Assembly: GCA_933822405.4 (NCBI GenBank)
Contig: CAKOGP040001903.1
Coordinates: 244,362 to 308,361 of the forward strand
Direction of reading: 5' to 3'
Source: Cylindrotheca closterium
Taxonomy: Eukaryota > Bacillariophyta > Bacillariophyceae > Bacillariales > Bacillariaceae
Length of the DNA: 64,000 nucleotides
Part shown: in pieces, positions 53,402-63,814 of the stretch
Numbering within the stretch: position 1 is the first letter of the stretch
Layout: the number at the start of each line of letters is the position of its first letter
The notes under the pieces: generated by a model
The model's input: the letters and a program-made list of their open reading frames with translations, nothing else
Database searches by the model: none
Told to the model about the DNA's origin: nothing
Position numbers and translations under genes: made by a program

Positions 53402-55440
53402 TCAGATGCGAGGCTTTTGTATTTTGGTTGTCTTTCCTTCAGTTGCCTTTCGTTTCTTTTGCTTCTCTTTCTCTCCATCTGATGGTTGTCCTCTAACGAT
53501 GTCATCTAGACCTGCAAGCAACTTGTCCAAATAGCCAGTCACTTCATCTGTTTTCCTTACAATGCCTTGCGTTTCTGCTGCTTTTTTTGTCTTTAATTTT
53601 GGGCGGAGTCGCAAGACTTGCCCTGTAAAGTTATTCGTGGTGGTCTCGCTATCAGCTTCTCGATGGGCACCCAAAAAGCTGTGAGAAGCAAGAACTTCTG
53701 ACATTTCATCTTGAACTCCTGTCAACTCCCAGAATGCTTCTGTCAATCCAAATATGTCATTGGTTGGTATCCGCAGCACTTTGGATACTGCCATTCCCTC
53801 TTCAAGATTCTTGACGCAATCTGGTTTCAAAGTATAGTCTCCATCTTTTGACTTGACAGATGAACCAAACACTACCAAGAGGCAAAGGGCACCAAGCTCG
53901 CTACCACCTTCCACCGCTTCAAATTTTGCTTTCATCTTGTCACATTCGATGCTTGCAGATTTTGGACAGAAACTGGATTGCGACTTGATGGACACAAACA
54001 TCGGAACGTATTGGTACTTTTTTGATGAGGATGAGCGAGTGGCGGTGACGTCGTCTTTTCTTGGTGCTGCCACTGATATTCGCAATGCAAATACAACATC
54101 AATGACACTGCAACCTGCAAACACATAAAATCCCACACCCGTTTTGTACATGTTTTCCAAGAACACTTCATTCTGAAGTAAAGACCACAAGTCATCATAC
54201 GCACGGGCATAATTACGACAGACTTGGATTGCACTGAAATGGACCTGGCAATCGTTATTTTGAGTCATCATGTCGTCACCGTCGTCACCATCATCACCAC
54301 TACGACCCTCATTGATTAGACATTTGATCCAATCATTTAGTGGTACTGAGAAAGTAGTGTAGTCCTTATTGTCCTTCAAGCTACCTCGGACAATATCGGC
54401 ACAGAACAAAAAATACAAAGCCACCATGACTTCCCCAAAGTCTCCCTTTTCCGGTGAACAAAAATGGCCTGAAAATAGGTCCTTCATCTTCTGTACCCAC
54501 CATGCTTTTGGTCTTCCATTCAGAGTCCTGTCTTTTGAAAGAGCCATGGACCAACTATCATCCATGAGACACATTGCCAACCGCGCACAAACAGGATCTG
54601 GTGGGAAACAAATTTTGGCAGTTTGCTTGTCATTGCCGTCGACTGTAGCAGGGCTAACCGAAACAAGGTTGGCGTAAGAACGGCCCACAAGACCAGAAGC
54701 TGCAGCAAATGTCGTTTGTCCCATCTGCACTCATGTGCCCAACACACTGAGCCAGGTCGTTGCTGTATTTTTGAATGCGCTTGGTGAAGCATCTTGAACA
54801 ATACGTTGAACAATGATTGACTCGCCAGCTTTCAGTTCTTGTTCGGACATGGCAGCAAAAAGAGGCCGCCCGCGAGGAACGGCGACGCTGTATTCGCTCT
54901 TATTTGATGATGAATCATCCATTTTGACAAATCGGAGGCACCCAATCGTAGTGGTAGTGTAAAATGGTGTGTAGGACGTTTTCTCACCCCTCATGTAGAA
55001 TTCAAGTTTGGGTGACGTGTACTCACGAGTATCGGTGTCCGTCTTGTTTGTAATGTCGTCATCAATGATGAAGTTGGTTAATTTTGCAGTCGTCCCGGTG
55101 AATACAGCAACGATTTGCAAATTCCCCCGCTTCTTGCGAATCCATAGGCGAACGATACGCAAGAGCATTGCGTCCATTGTTGTCGTTTCCTTTCCCTTTC
55201 CATTTCCCTTTTCCTTTGTATACTTGCCCTCATCAAGCAGGTAGTGTGCTTCGTCAAAAAACACAACCAATTCTGTCGGCTCATTAGCGATATTGAACAA
55301 GGCAATCATTTTATCCAGCTTTTTAAATACGCCGTCAACTACTTGTTGAAAGGATTGATTGCTGCTTATGCCGTTTCGGAGATCAATGAATGCGTCAAAC
55401 AGGTCCTTCTCCTTTTTCTTTTCATCGCTTTCTGATATAG
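53402..55440 (-). pseudogene. Crinkler-like NTPase plus nuclease-like ORF with in-frame stop
   Basis: On the minus strand one frame is open from about 55440 to 53402 except for a single TGA at 54731-54733. The upstream part has a Walker B-like VVFFDEAHYLL, and a GRPLFAA motif typical of the NTPase part of Crinkler-type (CR) proteins. The downstream part has SVIDVVFALRIS followed, some 30 residues on, by PMFVSIKSQ, a spacing that recalls PD-(D/E)xK nucleases. A basic C-terminus (KEKQKKRKATEGKTTKIQKP) could be a nuclear signal. The Walker A region that should lie upstream is not recognisable; sequence at 55465-55949 has coding-like pieces in more than one frame. CR-type proteins occur in oomycetes, fungi and many algae, often in repeat-rich DNA. 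This copy is broken. The family call is by pattern. Confidence 0.5.
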
Positions 55441-55464
55441 AATCCGAGTTTTTCTCCGATTCAA

Positions 55465-55949
55465 TTAATTTTCTTTCCCAAATTTGACCGGAATATTCTC
55501 ACGTATGTAGAAAGTACCAGAATAGAATCCGAGTTTTCTCGGAGCCACAAGTTCACATAGGAACTTGGAAAGGTTGATTTCAAGAAATTTGCTGATAGAC
55601 TCAGTCAGAGCACGGAGGAAGCAAGGGAACACGAAGATCAGCGGAGTCAAACAGTTCGTCGCCAATCATCCAGTATCCTGGTTTCAAAGCTACTACCGAT
55701 ATATCCATTGGCTTCTGTGTCAAGATATATAGAGGCTGGAGAAGATCTATGGCTTTTGCAAAAAGAGTATTGCAGGGAGTTTCCTTTACAAGAACATTGA
55801 GTTTTATGGCCGCAAACGTGCCCATATCTGCCAACGAGATTGAAAGTCCTTGGTTGCAAGGTTCCGTAAGATCTTTGTGATTCTCTAAGTAAACTTTGAA
55901 CTGACAAGTCGCCAAAGATTTTTTTTTGAAAAGTGCAAACAGAAAACAA
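55465..55949 (-). pseudogene. Coding-like fragments upstream of the Crinkler-like ORF
   Basis: Two overlapping frames read protein-like on the minus strand. One has ISLADMGTFAAIKLNVLVKE and ends at 55601; it is in phase with the NTPase ORF downstream. The other (55665-55465) has a SISKFLEINLSKFLCELV segment. A frameshift near 55600-55620 could link them. A 20-base motif containing AATCCGAGTTTT occurs at about 55439-55458 and again at 55524-55542, which suggests a local duplication or deletion. It may be the damaged N-terminal part of the neighbouring ORF. Confidence 0.4.
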
Positions 55950-55967
55950 TCAACATTTATTTAGGCG

Positions 55968-56120
55968 TGGATTGACAATGCCTTTTTCCATTTAGAAGGT
56001 TAGGGTACTAAATCAAGCGCGGATTGCCAATGCGCTACTAAATTTAGTGCGGATTGACAATTCGCTACTAAAGTAAGCGCGGATTGACAATCCGCGCTTA
56101 AATTTAAGCGCGGATTCGAG
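55968..56120. repeat. Tandem palindromic repeat array, 30-bp period
   Basis: GGATTGACAA-type units start at 56021, 56051, 56081 and 56112 (periods 30, 30 and 31), with an outlier at 55969. Each has the form GCGGATTG-CAAT-CGC, so each can fold back. The unit at 56074-56100 is a perfect palindrome with 13-bp arms (TAAGCGCGGATTG) around one base. The units are separated by CTACTAAA.T.A. Confidence 0.88.
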
Positions 56121-56161
56121 TAGAATGATTTCTTATAATTTTTGTACCCACTACCCGCGCA

Positions 56162-57509
56162 ACGGCGAAGAAACAAAAGAAAAAGAGAACAAAAGAGGAG
56201 ATTGCTGAGGCAAGTCCCATCTCTAGCTTGAAGTGTTATCGTCTAAAAAACAATGTAGACCCAAATAAGCCTGTTCAAAAGAAGGTTAGTCGAAAAGGGG
56301 AAACTGAAGAGCAAAGAAAAGCTCGTTTAGCCAACGACAGACAAGAAACAAGGGCGAAGCAGAGGGAGGAGGAGGAGCAGAAGATGAATAATGCACCAGG
56401 CACTCCTGGTTTTGCTGGTTACATTCCTGGTCAAGCTAACTTTCAAGATTCCATGCCTGGTGGTAAAGCCAACTTTTCCGGCATTAAATTTGCCCCAAAC
56501 CAGTCTTTTGGAGCCACCAACCTAAACCACGGCAATGGCTTTGGAGCCACCAACTTCAACACCACCCAACACAATGCTCAGGGAGGCCAAAACTTGTTCA
56601 GTGGCGGCCAGTCGTCATTCCTCCCAGGGGCCACCGCTACACCAGATACTTCAAACCCAAGCGATCATGGTGCTACTGGACCGTCGCCATTTGGCGGCTA
56701 TCCTTGTTCTGGCCAGTCAAAATTCAAACCAGTTTTCTGGACAAACTGGTGGTTTTCAAACTCCTCATGGCCAGTCGACAGTTGCACATGCTGGATCTGA
56801 TGTGTTGATTGCGACGGCGGGGAGCAATCCACTTGTCTTTGATTTTCTTGCAAAACAAATGGAAAGTAAGAAAGCGAAAGAGAACGCGGAGAAAATACTG
56901 AAACTCATTGAAGAGCAGGGCAAGGAGGAGAATAAAAGGAGGAAAGAGGCGGATGAAACGCCTGAAAAGTCTGAGAAAAAGGCGGCAGAAAAGCGTGAAA
57001 AGTCTGAGAAAGATGCGAATGAAATGCGTGAAAGGTTCCACAACAAGAAAATTGATACTGCCCGTGCCTTCAATGCTGATGAAGCCGAGAAGTTTAACAA
57101 TCTAGTACAAAGTGCTAAGAAAGTTGTGCAGAAAACACCTGGCCCTGGGCCCATTCTTGCAACAAGCCTATTCTCACCAACCAAGGCTATCGATTCCAAG
57201 CCGGCGGCAACTGGACCTAAAAAGCGATGTCGATTCGATGATTCTGCACCTGCAAGTGGCACCCGCCGCACTCCATTAGGACCCCACCCCGCCGCCAACA
57301 GTCCATCAGGGCGACCAACACCATCCCAACTTTTCTCTACTCCATCTTGGAGTAACCCAGCTGGTAGCGCTCGAGGGGGAGACGGTAATACTACTGTCCC
57401 TATGGAGGAGGATCAGGAGGATCAGGCTGGAGCAAAGCGATTTACTGGAGCACCACCAGTGTTCAACAATGGAAATCTCAAGCCCTCCAACACAAGAGGA
57501 CGTCCTTAG
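56162..57509 (+). pseudogene. FG/GQ-rich low-complexity ORF with one frameshift
   Basis: The first frame (open from 56129; no ATG near its start) encodes a basic Lys-rich start, then GFAGYIPGQANF, NQSFGATNLNHGNGFGATNF and QNLFSGGQSSF, an FG/GQ-rich stretch. Near 56735 the coding signal moves by one base into a second frame that runs to 57509: FSGQTGGFQTPHGQSTVAHA, a long Lys/Glu helix (MESKKAKENAEKILKLIEEQ and EEQGKEENKRRKEADETPEK), then a Pro/Ser-rich tail with KKRCRFDD. FG-rich plus coiled coil is the general layout of nucleoporins, but gag-like mobile-element proteins can look similar. The missing start codon may mean a lost 5' exon. The palindrome array lies just upstream. Confidence 0.5.
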
Positions 57510-58441
57510 ATGTCTTCCTACTAGACGCACCTACGTCCGAAACAAAGCATGAGACGTCCAAGAGCGGCTCTTGCTGCTGTACAATACTGTATTTTCCCTG
57601 TCCCACTAACTTTTGTGACAATCGGATAGATATAGCATAGAACCATACTCCTGTAACCAACTAATAGACTTGTATTCAAGCATATACATCTATCGGTAGT
57701 GCTAGCATTGCTACAATTACAGTATTATCAGTCTAGTCATCCAAACTGGTAGCTATAGTGTTACTAATATGTATAATATCGCCAGTGGCCAAAGGCACGG
57801 AGCCTAAAAAATCCATAAGGAATGAGCAGAAAGGATATGCGATCGGAAAGCAACAAAGTAAAGGCTTTTCGCCAGCTTACGATGATGGTAGCGCCAAGGT
57901 TCCAGTATGTTCTTGTCCAGCCAAACCTCATACCAAAAGTTTCATTTTGGTCCCAAGGAATGGACTCGGTTTCACGTCATCTTTTGACCATTCACTTGTC
58001 GAGAAGTTGCCGTATCTTCGCTGATGCCAGACTTCTTTTTGAAACAAGACAGCCATATTCCAAATCAAAGAAAGAGCTTGAACAATGTGGGAAACCAGAC
58101 TTGGCCCATCAGCCAATAAATAACTTGATAGATTGCACCTTGCTGGGCCGCAAATCCCGAAAAAAAAGGTAATGGGGTATGAGGTACGAGTTCTTGTTGT
58201 CTCCTTTATTCAGCACGATGACTTGACTTGTTCACAAGAGCAGACTCTGTCGCACGCTCAAGTGCCACATGGTACAGTCCACCATTCAAAATTGATACTT
58301 ATTGCGTGTCATACAGTACCTGTTTGGCTCGTGTGGAAAATTTGACGCTTGCGCAAGGAAGGCATCATCTTCCTCCACATCCAATCGCTTGATGTAAGGA
58401 CAGAATAACCAAAAGAACAGAAGCCGTCAACTTGGGCCTAT
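57510..58441. other. Gap of about 0.9 kb, no gene supported
   Basis: Short frames on both strands between 57.75 and 58.2 kb (up to 116 codons) have no domain and overlap one another. No repeat is recognised. Confidence 0.4.
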
Positions 58442-58933
58442 TCACCCGCTAAGCAATCGTAGCTTGCGGAATGAGTTTGACTTTGACTTTATCCGCTGCT
58501 GCTTAGGATGCTTTGTTTGTGAGTCTTGTTGTTGTTGTTTTTTTGCATGTGTTTGTGCTTGCGATGGTTTTGAATTCAAACCTTGAAACGAGACTCTCTT
58601 GTTATTATTTTTATCAAGGCTGCGGGAGTTGGATGGATTGGGTGGAATGGATGGACGATTTGTCACTTGGTTCAACTCCTTCTTCTTCTTGTGTTCGGTT
58701 GTCCTTACTTGGTTTAACTCCTCAGATTTGTCGTCTTGCGCGTGGTGATGACGAGAATGATTGTGCTGTTGTTTCTCTTTGAATTGCTTCCAATACTCCT
58801 GGTACCGGCTGGCAATGTTGGTGCTACTTGATCGAGTTGGAATCTTTTGATACAAAAGTAGACGTTGGTGATTTGAATTTGATGTGGCGCCCACTGACAG
58901 ATAGCTGTGCGGGAGCATTCCAACCATGCACAT
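58442..58933 (-). CDS. Low-complexity Gln/Asn/Lys-rich ORF, doubtful
   Basis: 163 codons from ATG 58933. A hydrophilic helix (ASRYQEYWKQFKEKQQHNHS) is followed by LNQV repeats and Q/K-rich tail (THAKKQQQQDSQTKHPKQQR). It has no signal or domain. The composition resembles other low-complexity proteins in this window, yet the setting is repeat-rich, so it may be a chance frame. Confidence 0.3.
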   Translation of the reverse strand: MCMVGMLPHSYLSVGATSNSNHQRLLLYQKIPTRSSSTNIASRYQEYWKQFKEKQQHNHSRHHHAQDDKSEELNQVRTTEHKKKKELNQVTNRPSIPPNPSNSRSLDKNNNKRVSFQGLNSKPSQAQTHAKKQQQQDSQTKHPKQQRIKSKSNSFRKLRLLSG

Positions 58934-59069
58934 ATTTATTCAATGGAAGGAAGTGTCTTGGTTGTTAACTGAGACCATGTTGTATGAGGCCAGGCGTTGA
59001 GCGGCAAATCAGCCTCTTCTCCGTACCACGTGTGTACAGCATGCAAAGCTGGTACTTTACGCAGAGTGA

Positions 59070-59955
59070 CTGAGTGAGTCAATCTGTCACCGGCACGTCA
59101 GTTTCCGTCATCCTTGCCAGGGAATCTATGACATATCTGAGGACATTCCCAGCAAGTCTGCCATTTCAGGCCGCTCCTGGTAGTACGACAACCTTTGGTC
59201 GGGAAATCATCTTCTTAGTATTGAGGTTGAGCACTCAGTGCCCAGTACGTTGTCCCTTTGTAGGCTCAATGTAAATTGTCCCAATTGCATCAACATATTG
59301 TCCGAGTTCAGCAACCATGTCACTCTTGTAGTTGATATTGACATTATCAATGAGTTGCTGCGGACTGAAATGTGATGAGATACTGTCTTTCTGGGGAAAG
59401 ACATTCAATAGCTCGCCGGTTTGACGTCCAAGACATTCAGTGATCACCTTTGGGACCACTTTGTAGGGTAATTGTGCAAGAGCTACTCTGACTCTTTGTC
59501 CTATTGTTTTGCTCAGAGGTAGGCTCGTGGTCTCCAGCTGCAGTTGGGTCAATAGTAACACCCATATTGTCTAGCATATCATCCGTCAGAGGAATGAGCG
59601 CCCAATCACACTTGATCGTCTTGACTTGAAAGCCTGCCTTGTTGTAGCGGCGGAATATCTTATCCAATGCTTCAAATACAGGGTCAGTCCTCAGGTTCTG
59701 CACGGGAATACATGAGCGATAACGTACAGTGGTATCAATGCAGGTGAGAAACTTAGCATATTTGATCTCCATGTGATCAATACAGACGATAATAGATCGA
59801 TTGTGCTGATATGGTGGACTGAAGAAGTTGTTGTACGTCTTCTTTGGAGTTGGTCTTGTTGACTTGCCTTTCAATTTAGAGGCGTCAGGTCCAAAGATTG
59901 CTTCGGCATGATTGATCGCTTCTTCCGAGGCCCAGGCAAACAATAAGAAGGTAGG
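59070..59955 (-). pseudogene. Ty1/copia-type integrase fragment
   Basis: On the minus strand, AEAIFGPDASKLKGKSTRPT matches the segment before the integrase core in diatom copia elements. It is followed by IVCIDHMEIKYAKFLTCIDT (first acidic residue), QVKTIKCDWALIPL (second) and EPTSEQNNRT (third), then VRVALAQLPYKVVPKVITEC and a late LGQYVDAIGTIYIEPTKGQR. A frameshift near 59500 separates two pieces, and a stop lies at 59235. The RT and gag parts and the LTRs are absent. Its upstream end abuts the plus-strand RT relic at about 59955, with opposite orientation. Confidence 0.75.
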
Positions 59956-62100
59956 CCGTGCAGCCATGCAATTTGCCAAAGCGCACTCCTTGATACCCGA
60001 CGGGCAATGCGGCTCACGCAAACGTCATCAAGCAATTGACCTGGCCTTATCTAAACAATTAGTCTGGGATCTACTGATCCTTCAACGCCGCACAGCGGGG
60101 TGGATCTCAAATGATGCCAAGTCCTGCTTTGACCGTGTGGTCCACTGGGTGGCCATCGTCACAATGTTGCGGTTTGGCTTGACATGGCGTGTCCTATCAT
60201 CGATGTTCAACATGCTCTCCTCCGCTACCCACCGCGTTTGCACAGGTTTTGGTGACTCCAAGAGAAGCTTTCGCCCTCCGTCAGCGGTGCCATTCCAAGG
60301 TTGTGGGCAAGGGAATGGTGCAGGACCCCCCATTTGGATCTTGGTGAGCTCAGTGTTAATCACAATGATGGAAGCAATGGGCTATGGATTTGAGTGTCTT
60401 TTGGCGTTAGAGTCACAACTAGTGACAGCCCAATGTTTCTGTTTTGTTGACGATACGGACGTGATTGAAGCAGGTGACACAGTCCATCACTCTGGGGAGG
60501 ATATTTGCGCCTCAGTCCAGGCTGCTGCCACCTTGTGGTCGGGGGGAATTTGGGCAACAGGTGGTGCAATCAATCCGGAGAAGTCCTTCTGGTGGCTTAT
60601 TGACTTTGAATGGGATGCTCGCAATGGTCAGTGGAGATTCCGTAGGAAATGCTCCGCGGCACCGGAATTTGACCTTATGATACCGGGGTTATACGGTGAC
60701 ATTGAACCCCTTCGTCGCCTTGAACCAGATGATTCCGAACGTACTCTGGGGGTGATGGTGTCGCCACTGGAAAATCACAACGCACAGGAGGCACAGTTGG
60801 TCTCTATAGCTAAAGAGTGGGCCAAACAGCTTCGGCCTCACCTGCTACACAAGTACGACGTGTTACCACTGATCCGGACCACGATCATGAAGAAGCTTGA
60901 ATATCCTATGGCACTCACTACCCTCAACGCTCAACAATGGCAGGACATTATGTCACCGGTTCTCCAGGTGTGCTTACCTAAGTCAGGTGTTTGCTGCCCC
61001 GGTGGATTATCAAGGCCTTGGTGTTCCTCACCCCTTTGGCAAGCAAGGGTATAAACACTTGGAGATGATCCTGCGCCATATGACGGGGGGTACAAAGACT
61101 GGAAACTACATGGACGCCAATCTCTAGGCTCAACAACTGGAAACCGGTACCTGCTTTGGTCTTCTACAGCAAGATTACCAGAATACATCCATTCTTGCTT
61201 CTTATACCTGGCTTAAAAGGGTATGGAAGGAGCTTGAATCTCTGGATATGTACGTGGCCTTTGACTCTCCGGCCCTATCTTTAAGGTGTCATCATGACGC
61301 CCTCCTGATTGACTTGTTCATTGATATTGAGGTTGATCAGGACGACCTTCTCTGGCTTAACTGGTGCCGGATGTTCCTGCAAGTAGCCACAGTATCAGAT
61401 ATCACTACTGCATCTGGAACGGTGTCCGCGACGACACTTATCGGACTCCATATAACTGGCCTCGAACGGTAGGACCCGGGAGTCCATATTGGGAACTCTG
61501 GCAAAGAACACTGTCCCGCGCGCTCTTTCCTTCACATGGTCAGCACCACCCTCTGCTCCAACCCCTGGGACATTGGCACGACCACTTCGAGTCTTGGAAC
61601 TGGCTCTGGTCGCCGACTGTTGGGTTGTTTCATCGGGAGGGGGCTGCATGGACCCATCTTGCTCTTGTAGGTTCCTCTACAACTTCTTGGCGCTATGCTC
61701 CATCTGGCAGTCACAGTGGGACGGATAGCCTACAACGACCAAGTTCTTGGTGGACTTGCCCTTTGCCTTCTGACGTCCTGCGTGCCACAGTGAGGCCCCT
61801 CTCCGGTAGCGACTGGGTGCTCCTCACTGGTACAGGTCTCGCAACCTTGCCTCCCTCTGCCCTGACCCCCTCCATCCTCAACGCCTGGCAAACCTCTGCC
61901 GACCTCTGCACAGACTACTATGGGTGGGCCCCTGATGAGATTGAGGTACATGGTGATGAGGCTGCCTTGGCCAATGCCCTGATCCAGGGCCGCCTCAGAA
62001 TCATCAGCGACGGGTCATACAAAAATGACCTGGGAACTGCTGCTCATCAGCTCCTTCCCAAAGGGGTAACTGCTCGCATTGTCATCCGTTACCTCAGGAT
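59956..62100 (+). pseudogene. LINE-like retroelement relic with RT domain (copy 2)
   Basis: Reverse transcriptase motifs are clear on the plus strand: SNDAKSCFDRVVHW (motif A), VPFQGCGQGNGAGPPIW (motif B) and CFCFVDDTDVIEA (motif C, FVDD box), then GAINPEKSFWWLIDFEW. Coding then breaks by frameshift near 61000 (continuing FAAPVDYQGLGVPHPFGKQG), meets a TAG at 61125, shifts again near 61420, and goes on through WNWLWSPTVGLFHR, CTDYYGWAPDEIEVHGD and the RNase H start LRIISDGSYKNDLGTA. It then runs into an array of 581-bp repeats. The start of the RT domain is missing where the copia fragment abuts. The element continues at 63815. Confidence 0.82.
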
Positions 62101-62167
62101 CAGAGAGTTGGATTTCGGTTCTGGCGGACATCAGACAAGCGACAGGCTTGTCGTCGTCCAAACCGAT

Positions 62168-63814
62168 TGACAACTTTGTGGCCCATGAAGCCATCATTGC
62201 CAACCAGCCGTGCCAACATGCGACCCATCAAGTCGTCATGCAGAGGCACCGACCATAGCGATCTCCGATCCGCCTAATAGGAAATAATCATCTCTACAGG
62301 AAATAACTATTCTAAAAGACTTGTTATCTACATGGAATGGGCAAAGCAAAAGCCTTGCACGAAAACTCAAATTTCCCAAAACTTTACTGGATGTTTGCAA
62401 TCCAGAAAAGGCCGGTACAAAACCCACGTACCGAACTCCCGCAGGATTCAGTATGGGATTTTTGTGGCGCTCAGACGTTTGATAGTCCAAGCGCACAATT
62501 CCATGTTTTCAGATTCCCTGCAAAACCGGACTCATAGGAATCCCCCGAATAAAAGGACCAAAACGGACATTTGTCCGTCTGTCCGATCGGACGTGTCGAA
62601 CTGCTTCTATCAAGGATTTCCAATGAATGGTCTCCAAGAGAGCAATTTCAACACGCTCCTAACTCTGAAGATCAGAGTAGGAGAGACGTCCAAAAGCGTG
62701 ATGTTCAGCTGGAACATCACATGAGCTGCACCCGTGTACACACCCATTTGACAACTTTGTGGCCCATAAAACCATCATTGCCAACCAGCCGTGCCAACAT
62801 GCGACCCATCAAGTCGTCATGCAGAGGCACCGACCATAGCGATCTCCGATCCGCCTAATAGGAAATAATCATCTCTACAGGAAATAACTATTCTAAAAGA
62901 CTTGTTATCTACATGGAATGGGCAAAGCAAAAGCCTTGCACGAAAACTCAAATTTCCCAAAACTTTACTGGATGTTTGCAATCCAGAAAAGGCCGGTACA
63001 AAACCCACGTACCGAACTCCCGCAGGATTCAGTATGGGATTTTTGTGGCGCTCAGACGTTTGATAGTCCAAGCGCACAATTCCATGTTTTCAGATTCCCT
63101 GCAAAACCGGACTCATAGGAATCCCCCGAATAAAAGGACCAAAACGGACATTTGTCCGTCTGTCCGATCGGACGTGTCGAACTGCTTCTATCAAGGATTT
63201 CCAATGAATGGTCTCCAAGAGAGCAATTTCAACACGCTCCTAACTCTGAAGATCAGAGTAGGAGAGACGTCCAAAAGCGTGATGTTCAGCTGGAACATCA
63301 CATGAGCTGCACCCGTGTACACACCCATTTGACAACTTTGTGGCCCATAAAACCATCATTGCCAACCAGCCGTGCCAACATGCGACCCATCAAGTCGTCA
63401 TGCAGAGGCACCGACCATAGCGATCTCCGATCCGCCTAATAGGAAATAATCATCTCTACAGGAAATAACTATTCTAAAAGACTTGTTATCTACATGGAAT
63501 GGGCAAAGCAAAAGCCTTGCACGAAAACTCAAATTTCCCAAACCTTTACTGGATGTTTGCAATCCAGAAAGGCCGGTACAAAACCCACGTACCAAACTCC
63601 CGCAGGATTCAGTATGGGATTTTTGTGGCGCTCAGACGTTTGATAGTCCAAACCCACAATTCCATGTTTTCAGATTCCCTGCAAAAACCGACTCATAGGA
63701 ATCCCCCGAATAAACGGACCAAACGAACATTTGTCCGTCTGTCCGATCGGACGTGTCAAACTGCTTCCATCAAGGAGTTTCCAATGAATGGTCTCCAAGA
63801 GAGCAATTTCAACA
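62168..63814. repeat. Three tandem units of a 581-bp repeat
   Basis: Units start at about 62168, 62749 and 63330 with TTGACAACTTTGTGGCCCAT. Units one and two are nearly identical over their full length; the third has several substitutions and small indels and stops about 95 bases short, at 63814. Each unit holds hairpin-forming stretches: ACGGACATTTGTCCGT, GTCCGATCGGAC, CTCCTAACTCTGA pairing with TCAGAGTAGGAG (full units only), and ATGTTCAGCTGGAACAT (full units only). Short frames inside repeat with the unit and show no domain. The array sits inside the RNase H region of the RT relic. Confidence 0.92.

Noticed and set aside
55968..56120. CRISPR-like interpretation of the 30-bp array
   Set aside because: Units are contiguous and drift throughout; there are no unique spacers, and the genome is eukaryotic.
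57758..58172. Frames of 88 and 116 codons near 58 kb
   Set aside because: Mutually overlapping, no domain, and located in repeat-rich DNA.
62168..63814. CRISPR-like interpretation of the tandem units
   Set aside because: Units are 581 bp with no short repeat-spacer alternation, and the setting is a eukaryotic retroelement relic.
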